Positions 33,872-46,956 are shown, numbered from the stretch's first letter. The stretch is 64,000 nucleotides of DNA from Sphingomonas sp. ERG5 (GCF_000803065.1 NZ_JSXI01000074.1:1-64000); one strand, 5' to 3'. Made by a program: numbers and translations. The notes: a model not told the origin generated them from the letters alone.

Positions 33872-35044
33872 ATGGTTTTTTTTCGCTACGCGGCACCCGT
33901 GATGGTTTTGACGTTGAGCGCCTGTGGCCAGGCGCCGCAACAGCCGCAACCCGGGCCGACCGCGGTCAGCGTCGTCACGATTCGCGAGCAGGCAGCAACG
34001 TTGACGACTGAGTTGCCGGGCCGGACGGCTGCGTTCGAAACGTCCGACGTGCGGCCGCAGGTCAATGGCCTGATCCAGGCGCGGCTGTTCCAGGAGGGCG
34101 ATCAGGTACACGCCGGTCAACCGCTTTATCGTATCGATTCCGCGCCCTATGCCGCGCAGGTCGCCAATGCGAGCGCCGGGTTGCGCCGGGCACAGGCTTC
34201 GATCGCTTCGACCCAGGCATTTGCCCGCCGTTATGCCGAACTGGTCAAGATCAACGCCATCTCGCGGCAGGACTATGAGAATGCCGTTACCACTGCGGAC
34301 CAGGCCATGGCCGATGTCGCTGTGCAGAAAGCTGCGCTGCGCACGGCGCAAATCGATCTTCGCCGTACCACGGTGAGCGCACCAATCTCGGGCCGGATCG
34401 GTCGCTCGATCTACACCACCGGCGCGCTGGTCACCGCCGCGCAAGCGGATGCGCTGACCACGATCCAGCGGCTCGACCCGATCCATGTCGATGTGACGCA
34501 AGCCAGCGCGGATGTGCTGAAACTGCGCCAGCAAGTGTTGGCCGGACAGGTGTCGGCCGGCGGCAACGCTCGCGTGCGGCTGAAGCTGGAGGACGGCACC
34601 ACCTATCCGATCGAAGGAACGCTGAAGTTCGCCGACGTGACGGTCGATCCCACCACGGGATCGCAGACAATCCGCGCAGTGTTCCCCAATCCGCGCGGCC
34701 TGTTGCTGCCCGGCATGTATGTGCGAGCGGAACTGATCGAGGGCACTCAGACCCAGGCAATGCTGGTGCCGCAGCGCGCGGTCAGCCGCGACGAGCGCGG
34801 CAACCCGACGGTGATGGTCGTCGGCGCCGGCAACAAGGCCGAGTTGCGCTCGCTCAAGACCGCGCGCACCGTCGGTGACAATTGGCTGGTCACCTCCGGG
34901 CTGAAATCCGGCGACCGCGTGATTGTCGAGGGTGGCCAGATGCTGCGTCCCGGCATGCCGGTGAACCCCTCGCCCTGGAACCCGAACGCCCCCGCAAAGC
35001 AGCCCGCCGGCGCGCCAGGCGCCCCCGCAGCTCAGGCAAAGTAA
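33872..35044 (+). CDS. RND efflux periplasmic adaptor lipoprotein (AcrA/MexA type)
   Basis: This 390-residue adaptor is anchored by a lipobox (LSAC, Cys18). It has the lipoyl-like halves (VRPQVNGLIQARLFQEGDQVHAGQPLYRID and RRTTVSAPISGRIGRSIYTTGALVT), a helical hairpin between them, and beta-barrel and membrane-proximal domains. It links the inner membrane pump to the outer membrane channel, both encoded directly downstream. AGGA lies five bases upstream of the ATG. The C-terminal 25 residues are Pro/Ala-rich. Confidence 0.95.
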   Translation: MVFFRYAAPVMVLTLSACGQAPQQPQPGPTAVSVVTIREQAATLTTELPGRTAAFETSDVRPQVNGLIQARLFQEGDQVHAGQPLYRIDSAPYAAQVANASAGLRRAQASIASTQAFARRYAELVKINAISRQDYENAVTTADQAMADVAVQKAALRTAQIDLRRTTVSAPISGRIGRSIYTTGALVTAAQADALTTIQRLDPIHVDVTQASADVLKLRQQVLAGQVSAGGNARVRLKLEDGTTYPIEGTLKFADVTVDPTTGSQTIRAVFPNPRGLLLPGMYVRAELIEGTQTQAMLVPQRAVSRDERGNPTVMVVGAGNKAELRSLKTARTVGDNWLVTSGLKSGDRVIVEGGQMLRPGMPVNPSPWNPNAPAKQPAGAPGAPAAQAK

Positions 35045-35050
35045 ACACCC

Positions 35051-38227
<3,177 letters not shown>

Positions 38228-38230
38228 CCC

Positions 38231-39655
38231 GTGACCCTTCGTTCCTCCATTCTCGTCATGCTCACCGCAAGTGTTGCGCTGACCGGTTGTAACCTGGCGC
38301 CGAAATATGTCCGCCCGATCGGCGCGGTACCCGCTGCTCTGCCCCAAGGCGGGGTCTACCCCACCGCGCCGACTGACGCCCCCGACGTGACCAAGATCGG
38401 CTGGCGCGACTTCTTCGTCGAAGACCGGCTGCGGCAAGTCATCGCGCTTGGCCTCGACAATAATCGCGACTTGCGACTCGCCGCCGCCAATGTGCTCCAG
38501 GCACGCGCGCAATATGGCGCGCAACGTGCCGACCTGTTGCCGACGATCAACGCGAATGGATCGTCGACCTATACCAACACCGCTGCCCAGACGGCAGGTT
38601 TTGGCGGCATCGCCGGTGGTTCATCCAGCGATATCTCGACCTATTCGGCCAATGTCGGATTCTCGTCGTTCGAAATCGACCTGTTCGGACGAATCCGCAA
38701 CCAGACCAAGGCAGCGCAGGAAGCCTTTTTCGCCAGCGAGGAAGCCCAGCGCTCGGCGCGGATCAGCCTGATCGCCGAGATCGCATCGGCCTGGTTGACC
38801 ATGGCGTCGGATCAGGATCAGCTGCGTCTCTCGCGCGAGACGTTGAAGGCGTTCGAACAGACGCTGTCGCTGACTCGCGCGCAGTTCCGCATCGGCGTCG
38901 CGTCGGAGCTCGAGGCACGGCAGGCGGAAACCAATTATCAGTCCGCGCGCAACGATATCGCTTTGCTCTCGACCCGGATCGCACAGGATCAGAATGCGCT
39001 CAACCTGCTGGTCGGCGCGACCGTCGATGCAACCTTGCTCCCCAGCGGGCTCGACGAGGGCGATGCGATGGTCAAGGCATTGCCCGGCAATCTGTCATCG
39101 GACGTGCTGCTGCGCCGCCCCGACGTGCTGGAGGCTGAGCATAAGTTGATCGCGCAGAACGCCAATATCGGTGTGGCGCGCGCGGCGTTCTTCCCGAAAC
39201 TGTCGCTCACCGCGACACTGGGGACGATCAGCCCCGCGCTCTCGGGGCTCTTCGGCAGCGGTACGGGTACGTACAATGCCAGCCCTGCCCTTTCGCTGCC
39301 GTTGTTCGACGCCGGCCGCAACCGAAACAATCTGCGCGCAGCCAAAGCGGCGCAGCAGGGTGCGGTCGCGACCTATGAGAAGACCATTCAGACCGCATTT
39401 CGCGAAGTCGCCGACGCTCTGGCGCAACGCGGAACGATCGACGAACAGGTTTCGGCGCAAACCGCGCGCGCGGAAGCCGCGCGAATCGCCGCCAGGCTGT
39501 CCCAGGCACGCTATACGGCGGGGATCGATTCGTTCCTGGTCTCGCTCGATGCGCAGCGCACTTCCTATGCCGCGCAACAGCAACTGGTAACGACCCGGCT
39601 CAACCGGGGGACCAATCTGGTCGAACTCTACCGGTCGCTTGGCGGCGGGCTCTGA
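38231..39655 (+). CDS. Outer membrane efflux lipoprotein (NodT/OprM type)
   Basis: This 474-residue TolC-like channel protein starts at a GTG, three bases after the pump gene. Its lipobox is LTGC (Cys20), as usual for NodT-family members. The repeated helical half-units with ARAQYGAQRADLLPTI and NIGVARAAFFPKLSL are family-specific. It completes the tripartite RND exporter. Confidence 0.96.
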   Translation: MTLRSSILVMLTASVALTGCNLAPKYVRPIGAVPAALPQGGVYPTAPTDAPDVTKIGWRDFFVEDRLRQVIALGLDNNRDLRLAAANVLQARAQYGAQRADLLPTINANGSSTYTNTAAQTAGFGGIAGGSSSDISTYSANVGFSSFEIDLFGRIRNQTKAAQEAFFASEEAQRSARISLIAEIASAWLTMASDQDQLRLSRETLKAFEQTLSLTRAQFRIGVASELEARQAETNYQSARNDIALLSTRIAQDQNALNLLVGATVDATLLPSGLDEGDAMVKALPGNLSSDVLLRRPDVLEAEHKLIAQNANIGVARAAFFPKLSLTATLGTISPALSGLFGSGTGTYNASPALSLPLFDAGRNRNNLRAAKAAQQGAVATYEKTIQTAFREVADALAQRGTIDEQVSAQTARAEAARIAARLSQARYTAGIDSFLVSLDAQRTSYAAQQQLVTTRLNRGTNLVELYRSLGGGL

Positions 39656-39685
39656 CGCGGCGTCAAACCCGCGTCAGCGACCGGC

Positions 39686-40027
39686 TCAGGCCGGCTCGAC
39701 CGCCATCAGCGCGTCGGCATATTTGAACGAGCCCGGCTCGAACAGATCGCTGGTCACGAAAGGACGGTCGGTCAATGCGAGCTGGCTCAACCCGGCCAGC
39801 TTGAAGGTGCCGACCTTATATTCCTTGGGCGGCTTGCCTTCACGGTCGACCACCACACCATCGACGAACAGATCGTCATGCTTGGTGTAGATGACGTGCG
39901 GCGCCATCGTCATGCCGACGCGATTATAGGTCAGCCCGATGCAGCGCTTGCGCACGATCGCTTCGAAAATGGTCGGCACGGGACCCTGCGGCGCGGCCTC
40001 GGGGCCGTCATGTTCCGGATACTTCAT
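39686..40027 (-). CDS. WYL-like small hypothetical protein
   Basis: This 113-residue protein starts at an ATG with GGAG five bases upstream. The core (EAIVRKRCIGLTYNRVGMTMAPHVIYTKHDDLFVDGVVV...FKLAGLSQLALTDRPF) follows the beta pattern of WYL ligand-binding domains, but without an attached HTH. The fold assignment is moderate. It is convergent with the efflux operon and divergent from the MFS gene. Confidence 0.65.
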   Translation of the reverse strand: MKYPEHDGPEAAPQGPVPTIFEAIVRKRCIGLTYNRVGMTMAPHVIYTKHDDLFVDGVVVDREGKPPKEYKVGTFKLAGLSQLALTDRPFVTSDLFEPGSFKYADALMAVEPA

Positions 40028-40122
40028 GTATGCTCCATAGCACAATATGCTGCGTTGCAGCAAGAGATGTCTGACAACCGGGTAATGGTTGCGTCACGGC
40101 CAACAAGGACTATTCGGATCGG

Positions 40123-41514
40123 GTGATCGACGGCCTCCCCCTGCCCCGCCGCTACGCCGCCATTGCCGCGATTTCCTGCGGCACGGCGCTGGTGATCATC
40201 GATGGCGGCGTCGCAAATGTCGCCCTGCCATCCATCGCCCGCGATCTTAAGGTCGACAGTTCCGCCATCGTCACCGTGGTTACCGTCTACCAGCTCGTCC
40301 TGGTCATGCTGTTGCTGCCGCTCGCCGGACTCGGCGATCGCATCGGCCTGAAGCGTATGTACCAATATGGCCAGTTGATCTTCACCGTCGCGACGATCCT
40401 GTGCTTCTTCGCCAAGAGCCTGCCCTTCCTGCTGATTGTGCGCGCGGCGCAGGCACTGGGCGCGGCGGCAGCGTTGAGTGTGTCATCGGCACTGATCCGC
40501 TCAATCTATCCCGCCAAGCAACTCGGCCGCGGCCTCGGCATCAACTCGGTCGTGGTCTCGAGCGCCGCCGCGGCCGCACCAACCGTTGGGGGGCTGGTGC
40601 TGGCGATCGCGCCCTGGCCCTGGGTGTTCGCCAGCGCCGTGCCCTTTGCACTGGCTTCGCTCGCGCTGGGCCGCGCCTTGCCCGATCCCAAGCCACGGCC
40701 CGAACCATTTGATGTGCTTGGCGGTGTGATGTGCGCCGCCATGTTCGGTCTGATCATCGGCGGGCTCGAGACGGGAGTGCATGGCGACAGCCCGATCGTT
40801 TCGGCAGCGATCGTGCTGGTCGGCATATTGGTCGGATTCCTGTTCGTGCGGCGCGAGCGCGGCGAAGCGCAGCCGATTCTGCCGATCGACCTGCTGTCGC
40901 GACCGGTTCTCGCGCTATCGGTGATCGGCGCCTATACTGCATTCATCGCATCGATGACCTTGCTCATCTCGACCCCGTTCCGACTGCATGATCTGGGCTT
41001 CACCGCCGCTGCGATCGGCGCGGCAATCGCGCCCTGGCCGCTGACCAACATGATCGTCGCGCCATTGGCCGGATGGTTGTCGGACCGAATTCCCGCCGGC
41101 ATCCTTGGCGGCATCGGCATGGCGATTTCGATCACCGCGCTGCTGCTGATCGCTTTCATGCCGCATAATCCGAGCTATTTCGATGTGGCCTGGCGCATGG
41201 CGCTGTGCGGCTCAGGCTTCGGCACCTTCCTGCCCCCCAACGCCCGATTGATCATCGGCAGCGCCCCGCGCGAGCGCGCCGCTGCCGCGGGCGGACTGGT
41301 TTCCACCGTGCGCCTGGTCGGGCAGACAACCGGTGCGACTTTGGTCGCGGCGCTCCTCGCCATGGGCATCGGCGCCGGCATGGCGCCGCCGTTGTTCGCC
41401 GCCGGCCTCGCGCTGATCGCCGGACTGTGCAGCATCGCGCGCCTGCGCCCCTCGATCCGCAACCCGCAGCGCGAGGAGACGCAGGACGTCCAACCGGCGA
41501 GTTCGGTGAAATAG
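40123..41514 (+). CDS. MFS drug transporter (DHA2-like, 14-helix)
   Basis: This 463-residue protein begins at a GTG. It has the MFS motif A-like GLGDRIGLKRMYQYG, motif C-like Gly/Ala-rich helix 5, and enough hydrophobic segments for 13-14 helices. The opening LVIIDGGVANVALPSIARDL is typical of the DHA2 drug:H+ antiporters such as EmrB and QacA. It stands alone after the efflux operon. Confidence 0.9.
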   Translation: MIDGLPLPRRYAAIAAISCGTALVIIDGGVANVALPSIARDLKVDSSAIVTVVTVYQLVLVMLLLPLAGLGDRIGLKRMYQYGQLIFTVATILCFFAKSLPFLLIVRAAQALGAAAALSVSSALIRSIYPAKQLGRGLGINSVVVSSAAAAAPTVGGLVLAIAPWPWVFASAVPFALASLALGRALPDPKPRPEPFDVLGGVMCAAMFGLIIGGLETGVHGDSPIVSAAIVLVGILVGFLFVRRERGEAQPILPIDLLSRPVLALSVIGAYTAFIASMTLLISTPFRLHDLGFTAAAIGAAIAPWPLTNMIVAPLAGWLSDRIPAGILGGIGMAISITALLLIAFMPHNPSYFDVAWRMALCGSGFGTFLPPNARLIIGSAPRERAAAAGGLVSTVRLVGQTTGATLVAALLAMGIGAGMAPPLFAAGLALIAGLCSIARLRPSIRNPQREETQDVQPASSVK

Positions 41515-41519
41515 GCCGC

Positions 41520-41900
41520 TCAGGCCGTCAGTTCGACCAATGTCCCGTCGCCTGCCCGGACGACGGCTTCGTAAAAACCATCGCCCGTCATGCGCGGCGC
41601 CGAGACCAGCAACCCGGCACCGTTGAAGCGCACGGCGGCGGCATCCACGGCGTCCGCACTGCCCAGCGACAGCGCGATATGCGCCCATCCCGATCGAGGC
41701 GAGGGATCGTCGCTGATGATCCAGGGCGCTGCCATTAATTCGATGACGATCCCGCTGGGTAAACTGGCCATGCGCGATGTGAAGCCCGGCTGCCGGCGGC
41801 TTTCATAGCGTGCGCCGATTACCGCATCGAAATGGTCGCGCCAGAAATCGGCATTCCCATCGAGGTCGGCCGTCCACAATGCGACATGAGCGATCTTCAC
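41520..41900 (-). CDS. VOC-family (glyoxalase-like) protein
   Basis: The product is 126 residues, with KIAHVALWTADLDGNADFWRDHF at the front and AVVRAGDGTLVELTA at the end, which carry the usual His and Glu ligands of the vicinal oxygen chelate fold. It is encoded four bases downstream of the MFS transporter gene on the minus strand, so it is probably part of the DeoR-MFS-VOC operon. Substrate unknown. Confidence 0.88.
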   Translation of the reverse strand: MKIAHVALWTADLDGNADFWRDHFDAVIGARYESRRQPGFTSRMASLPSGIVIELMAAPWIISDDPSPRSGWAHIALSLGSADAVDAAAVRFNGAGLLVSAPRMTGDGFYEAVVRAGDGTLVELTA

Positions 41901-41904
41901 CGGA

Positions 41905-43065
41905 TCAACCTCTGGTGGCGCGGCGCGCGGCCAGCGGGACGAGGAGCATCAGCACCGCCAGCAACCAGAAAGCGGCATGCAGGCCGATATGATTTGAAAG
42001 GAAGCCGATGCCGGCCGGGCCCGCCAGGATTCCGGCATAGCCGGTGGTGGTCAGCGCGGCGACGGCAAGTGCTGCCGGCATGGCGGTCTGCCGCCCGGCA
42101 AGACTGAACAGCACCGGCACGATGTTCGATGCGCCCAGCCCGATCAGGAGGAAGCCGGCCATGGCAACCCACGCAATCGGCGCGATCAGGAGCAGGGAAA
42201 GGCCCGCCACGGTGAGGAGGCCGCCCCAGAACAACACCCGGCCATTGCCCAGAGCCGCCACGATGCGATCACCGGTCAACCGCCCGATCGTCATGGCGAT
42301 CGCGAAGATCATATAACCGAGACCTCCCTGCGCCACCTCGACCAGACCCGCGCCGCTGATCAGCAGCGCGCTCCAGTCGAGGATCGCCCCTTCGACGAGG
42401 AAGGTCGCGGCCGCGAGCAACGCCAGAAGGAGCACGATGCCACGGGGCGTCACGAACGGTGTCGGATCGCCCTTCGCCTGCAACAAGCGCGGCGCCGCAA
42501 AGGCAAGCGCGAGAAGCGCCAGCGCGCTGCCCGCCAAGGTAGCGATCAGTGGTGCGACGCCGTTTGCAAGCAGCAGCGTCATCCCGCCGGCACCGGCGAA
42601 ACCGCCAATGCTGAACATGGCGTGGAAACCCGACATCAATGGCCGGCCGGCCGCGCGCTCCACCTCGACCGCGTGGACGTTCACGGCGACGTCGATCGTT
42701 CCGAGAGCGGCGCCGAAACCGAGCAGCGCGAGGGCAAGCAGCGCAAAGCTGTCCGCGACGGCCAGCGTCGGCAGCAGCAGCACAAGGCCCAGACCGCCAC
42801 CCAGGATCATCGGCTTGCTGCCCCAGCGCGCGGCCAGCGCCGCGGTTATCGGCATGGCGACGATCGATCCAATGCCGATACAGAGCAGCAGCAGGCCGAG
42901 CGCCCCGTCATCGACCGCCACGCGCGCCTTTGCGAACGGCACCAGCGGTGCCCAGCACGCCATGGTGAGACCAGCGACCAGGAAAGACAAACGCGTCGCG
43001 AGGCGCGTATCGGCACAATCCGCCAACCGAGGCGATGCCTCGGATCGCGTGAGCGTGTCAGTCAT
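41905..43065 (-). CDS. MFS transporter (FucP/YbjJ-like 12-helix)
   Basis: This 386-residue, 12-helix transporter overlaps the end of the DeoR gene by eight bases, and a GGAG lies upstream of the ATG at 43065. The sequence pattern (TRLSFLVAGLTMACWAPLVPFAKARVAVDDGALGLLLL, AALGTIDVAVNVHAVEVER) is that of the YbjJ-like branch, whose substrates are mostly unknown. Control by a DeoR protein suggests a sugar or nucleoside-type compound. Confidence 0.88.
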   Translation of the reverse strand: MTDTLTRSEASPRLADCADTRLATRLSFLVAGLTMACWAPLVPFAKARVAVDDGALGLLLLCIGIGSIVAMPITAALAARWGSKPMILGGGLGLVLLLPTLAVADSFALLALALLGFGAALGTIDVAVNVHAVEVERAAGRPLMSGFHAMFSIGGFAGAGGMTLLLANGVAPLIATLAGSALALLALAFAAPRLLQAKGDPTPFVTPRGIVLLLALLAAATFLVEGAILDWSALLISGAGLVEVAQGGLGYMIFAIAMTIGRLTGDRIVAALGNGRVLFWGGLLTVAGLSLLLIAPIAWVAMAGFLLIGLGASNIVPVLFSLAGRQTAMPAALAVAALTTTGYAGILAGPAGIGFLSNHIGLHAAFWLLAVLMLLVPLAARRATRG

Positions 43066-43846
43066 GCGCCGTCTCCGCGCGGTGAATTGACGGCCCCACG
43101 CCTTGCAAGCGATCGAAAAGCTGAGTGGGAGCATCGGCTTCCAGGATCAGGTGATCAATCGCATCGATACGACCGATGCGATGCGGGGCGGTAGTTTCGA
43201 GCTTCGGATTGAGCATCATCAGGATCGTCTGCTCGCTGACCTCGATCAAAGCGCGTTTGAAATCGACATCGGCCATCTCGAACCCGGCCAGGCCGTCATC
43301 GACCGAAAGCGCGCAGGCGCCGAGGAAGCATAAATCGATCCGGTAGCGCTGGAGCTCGCCAAGCGCGCGTGCGCTGACACAACCGCCGGTGATCGGGTCG
43401 ACCGCGCCGCCGATCATTACCAGGTCGAGATCGGTTCGGTCCGCCAGCACCGCCGCCACGGCGATCGAGTTCGTCACAACAGTTAGGCCAAGATCGCGCG
43501 GCAAAAATCCTGCCAATGACAGGATTGTACTGCCGGTATCGAGGAACAATGTTCGGGAAGCACCGATCAGATCGACTCCGGTGCGCGCCAGTGCAGCCTT
43601 TCGATCGCCCTGTTCGACCTGGCGCACCCGCATCGGTGCGGACGCCGGCGATATCGGCAGCGCACCGCCATAGACGCGCCGGCATACACCTTCCGCCGCC
43701 AGTGCCCGAAGGTCGCGCCGGATCGCGTCTTCCGAAATCTCGAACTCGTTCGATAAGGCTGTGGCGTTGACGGCCTCGCCTCTCATCAACCGATCTGCGA
43801 TCGCTTGTCGTCTGCCCAGCGGCAGTGTTGCTGTCGAATCATGCAT
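43058..43846 (-). CDS. DeoR/GlpR-type transcriptional regulator
   Basis: The product is 262 residues. The N-terminal HTH (RRQAIADRLMRGEAVNATALSNEFEISEDAIRRDLRALAAEGVCRRVYGGAL) carries the DeoR signature. The C-terminal sugar-phosphate-binding domain has LDTGSTILSLA and VTNSIAVAAVLADR. It probably represses its own operon (MFS and VOC genes) and responds to a phosphorylated sugar. An inverted repeat lies just ahead of its start. Confidence 0.92.
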   Translation of the reverse strand: MHDSTATLPLGRRQAIADRLMRGEAVNATALSNEFEISEDAIRRDLRALAAEGVCRRVYGGALPISPASAPMRVRQVEQGDRKAALARTGVDLIGASRTLFLDTGSTILSLAGFLPRDLGLTVVTNSIAVAAVLADRTDLDLVMIGGAVDPITGGCVSARALGELQRYRIDLCFLGACALSVDDGLAGFEMADVDFKRALIEVSEQTILMMLNPKLETTAPHRIGRIDAIDHLILEADAPTQLFDRLQGVGPSIHRAETAHD

Positions 43847-43849
43847 AAA

Positions 43850-43863
43850 CGTGCATTAACACG
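43850..43863. promoter_or_regulatory. Possible DeoR operator
   Basis: CGTG-CATTAA-CACG is a short inverted repeat 4-17 bases upstream of the DeoR start codon, within AAACG..AAACG flanks. It fits autoregulation but is short, so it is a weak call. Confidence 0.3.
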
Positions 43864-44024
43864 CACAAACGAGTTTAGCTATCACCCACACGAAATTGCC
43901 CGTTACTGGCGCGAAAGTGCGAACCTCGCTTAGAGGCGTTCCATTTCCGCGGCGGTGTGGGGCGTACCCAGCCGGCACTGTGCCGCAGAGCGGCCGCCGT
44001 CATGCACTTGCTCCGACGGCTCGC

Positions 44025-45758
44025 TCAGAACACCGCTTTTGCCGTCGGCTCTCCCATCATCACCTGGCGCACCAGCGGGATCGGCGGGCCACCATATTTC
44101 AGGAACTCGTCATGGAAGGATTTCCATGCCTTGCGCCCACCACGCGTCGCGACCCAATCGTCGCGCAACTTGCGGATCAGTAACTTGCCCATGGTGTAGT
44201 TGAGATAGGCCGGATCATAGGTGCCACGTGCCGATTGTTGTTTAGCGCTACCCTCGTCCTGATAGCATTCATCGACGAACATCTTCCGCGACTGTTCCTG
44301 CGTCATCCCGCGCGCGTGCAGGCCGATCGCGGAGAGATAGCGGCAATTGCGCAGCAGCGCATTCGACAGCTGGCCGATATGCGTTTCCGGATCGCCGTCA
44401 TTCAGCCCGGCATCCCACATCATTTCCTCGGAATAATGCGCCCAGCCCTCGGCAAAGGCATAGCCGACGAACAGCCGCCCGAAGAGCGAGGGTGAGGCAT
44501 TGGCATGACGGAACTGCAGAAAGTGCCCCGGCATGACTTCATGCACCGACGTGAACAGCAGATCCATCTTGCCCGGGATGAAGCCGTCCTGCTCCGCCTT
44601 GCTCCACGAAGGATCAGGCGGCGAGATATAATAGATTGACGGGATGCCTTTCTCGAACGGTCCCGGCGGATCGATATAGGCGGAATTCTGCCGGTTATAG
44701 GGCGGACTTTCCTCGACCAGCGCCTGCTCATTGTCGGGGATCGAAACGATATCCTTGGCGATCACGAACGCCTTCAGCAACGGGATCTGCTTGCGCGCCT
44801 CCGCGACCGGCCCACCTTCGGGCTTGTTGGCGTTCATCTTCGCCATGCACACCGGGATCGTCGCGCCCGGCGCGAACTTGGCGCAAGCGGCATTCAGCGC
44901 ATCCTGATTGCGCTTCAGGTCGGCCTTGCCCGCTGCTTCCAGTTCGTCGAGCGGCACATCGACACCTTCGGTCATCTTGATCATGCGCGAGAATTTGTCC
45001 GCGCCAAGCGCGAAATCCTGCGTCGCGGTTGCCTTCTGACCGTCCAGCCAACTGCCGAGATCCTTCATCGACTTCGCTGCGGGGCCGGCGGCCTCATCGA
45101 ACTGCTTCTGCAGTGCGGCATCCTTCACGCCGGCAAAGGCCTTTTTGGCATCGCCAGTGTAGTAATCGGCAAAGCCGTTAAAGCCGGCGACGCCGTAATT
45201 GATATAACTGAGCGGCATCGGCGTTTTCAGATTGGCGCGGATGTTGGCCGCCGCCGCCGGGACCTTTTGCAGGAACGCGATCATCGCCTTCATCCGCGTC
45301 GGCGCATCGGCATAATTGCGCGCGATATAGACATTGGGGTCGAGTCCGCCCCCGACATACCAGGCGGGATTGGTGTGTGGCTGATCGGCATCCTCGAGCC
45401 AGAATAATTTCCCTTCGGCCACGCCGATCAGATAATCGCGCTCGAACGCGTCCTGTTTGCTCAGCTTCGCGGTATCGAAAGCGCGCGCCTTGAGGATCGC
45501 ATCGCGCAGGAAATCGCCCTGCCGCTTCAAGCCAGCGGCACTCCAGTCGCCGAGACCGCCGTCGAAATCATGCCGCCCCTGATAGACCGCATTGGCTGGA
45601 TCGATCTTGAACCAGCCCTCGATAAAGGCGTCGCGGAAGCCCGCCCAATTGGCGGTCGGCAGCGCCAATTCCATGGTCGTATTGCTCACCGTCGTGGTCG
45701 ACGGCGCGCATGCAGCAAGCGCGAGGATCGCAATCCCCGCCAGCAACTTCATCCGCAT
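44025..45758 (-). CDS. DUF885 lipoprotein, probable metallopeptidase
   Basis: This 577-residue protein has a lipobox (LAAC, Cys17). The start at 45758 is chosen because GAGAGG lies six bases upstream; ATGs at 45764 and 45752 compete. DUF885 proteins carry a HExxPGH zinc-like motif, seen here as HEVMPGHFLQF near residue 400, with FAEGWAHYSEEMMW downstream giving the further Glu. They are thought to be exported peptidases. Confidence 0.88.
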   Translation of the reverse strand: MRMKLLAGIAILALAACAPSTTTVSNTTMELALPTANWAGFRDAFIEGWFKIDPANAVYQGRHDFDGGLGDWSAAGLKRQGDFLRDAILKARAFDTAKLSKQDAFERDYLIGVAEGKLFWLEDADQPHTNPAWYVGGGLDPNVYIARNYADAPTRMKAMIAFLQKVPAAAANIRANLKTPMPLSYINYGVAGFNGFADYYTGDAKKAFAGVKDAALQKQFDEAAGPAAKSMKDLGSWLDGQKATATQDFALGADKFSRMIKMTEGVDVPLDELEAAGKADLKRNQDALNAACAKFAPGATIPVCMAKMNANKPEGGPVAEARKQIPLLKAFVIAKDIVSIPDNEQALVEESPPYNRQNSAYIDPPGPFEKGIPSIYYISPPDPSWSKAEQDGFIPGKMDLLFTSVHEVMPGHFLQFRHANASPSLFGRLFVGYAFAEGWAHYSEEMMWDAGLNDGDPETHIGQLSNALLRNCRYLSAIGLHARGMTQEQSRKMFVDECYQDEGSAKQQSARGTYDPAYLNYTMGKLLIRKLRDDWVATRGGRKAWKSFHDEFLKYGGPPIPLVRQVMMGEPTAKAVF

Positions 45759-45882
45759 AGACATCCTCTCGAGTCGTCGTTGCGAGCGATGCTGGCAGGT
45801 TGGGATCGAGCGCGCCAGTCCCGCGGGAACCGGCGCAAGCGATGCTCGTTCAACCCGCTCCAACGAATTGGGGAGGTTTCTG

Positions 45883-46638
45883 ATGGCTCGCAAACATGGC
45901 TTGGCGATTATGATCACAGCAGCCGCCGGACTAAGCGGCTGTGGCAGTTCGCCAGGCGGTTCGAATGGCAAGGTGGGCAACGCACAACCCATTCCGGCCG
46001 CATTCGACAGCGCCGCCAGCACGCTATCGGCGCAAGGCTGGCGACTGGCCGAATGTGTCGCGATCGCCGACGACAAGCAGAAGCTCGCTTGTTACGGGGC
46101 TTTAGGGTTCAAGGATTCCAGCGATGTCGCGAAGGTCGAGGCGCTCTCTGGCCGGATGGACATTCTCGCCGGCAAGCGCTGGCAGATCACGGCACCCAGC
46201 CCGGGCGGCAGCGACAGTTTTCAGGGGACCGCCAATCTGACCCTGGCGGCCCTGGCAAATGAAGGGCCGATGGCGTTCCGCAACACGCGCATCACGCTGC
46301 AATGCCCGGCGGGCTGGGGCGGCCCGAGCAATGCGAAATGGGCGGCATCGGTCGGCCTGCCCTTCGATGTCGCCTATGATTCGAACAGCAAGGATCGCGG
46401 GGCCATGGTGATCGACATCGACGGCAAGCCCTTCAAGGCAGTGCAATTCTCGAGAAGCACCTTTAATGTTGACGCCGCGAGCGCCGAAGCGTTCCGTGAC
46501 GCCCTTGTCGCCGGAAAGAACCTCGCTTTGACGCTGACGACGGTGGACGGCAAATCGGGATCGATGAAAACTGACCTGCCGGCGGGCGGTGAGTCACTCA
46601 AGGCATATTTCGACAAATTTTGTCCTGCAAAAAGCTGA
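45883..46638 (+). CDS. Hypothetical lipoprotein
   Basis: The product is 251 residues from an ATG with GGGAGG seven bases upstream. The lipobox is LSGC (Cys20). The stretch AECVAIADDKQKLACYGALGF resembles the CxxIxDDxxRLACYD pattern of TagO/VasI-like envelope proteins, but the rest is not clearly alignable and no type VI genes are nearby. It is divergent from the DUF885 gene. Confidence 0.7.
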   Translation: MARKHGLAIMITAAAGLSGCGSSPGGSNGKVGNAQPIPAAFDSAASTLSAQGWRLAECVAIADDKQKLACYGALGFKDSSDVAKVEALSGRMDILAGKRWQITAPSPGGSDSFQGTANLTLAALANEGPMAFRNTRITLQCPAGWGGPSNAKWAASVGLPFDVAYDSNSKDRGAMVIDIDGKPFKAVQFSRSTFNVDAASAEAFRDALVAGKNLALTLTTVDGKSGSMKTDLPAGGESLKAYFDKFCPAKS

Positions 46639-46956
46639 AACGTTGAAATGCAGGTGCGCTGGCGGGCGCCATGGCTATCCTGTTTCCGACACTGAGAAAG
46701 AGCGCGCCGGTACCAGTCCGGCAAGCGACGGCATGCCCGGTCCTGTATGATGGTTGAATCGCTACCGGCGCCGGCCGCGGGACGATCGGGCTGAGGAAAC
46801 GAGCGGCGGGAGATATGTTACACCGGTAATGTAACATATCTCCCGCCCGTCTCAGGCCGGCACCTCGACGAGACGATTCAACAATGTCATTATTTATCAA
46901 ATACTAAGCCGAGAGAATGTCTCAGCCGCCGTCGTTCGACCGGCTGTCGATTGGCT
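46639..46956. other. Intergenic stretch between convergent genes
   Basis: No gene is supported here. The stretch holds the large palindrome at 46805-46847 and, after it, an AT-rich patch around 46880-46905. Nothing else was recognised. Confidence 0.6.
46805..46847. repeat. Perfect 18-base inverted repeat (ATGTTACA palindrome, copy 1)
   Basis: GGCGGGAGATATGTTACA at 46805-46822 is exactly complementary to 46830-46847, with a 7-base loop CCGGTAA. The core is nearly identical to the element at 55723-55750. It could be a bidirectional transcription stop between two convergent genes or a binding site. No U-run is present. Confidence 0.8.
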
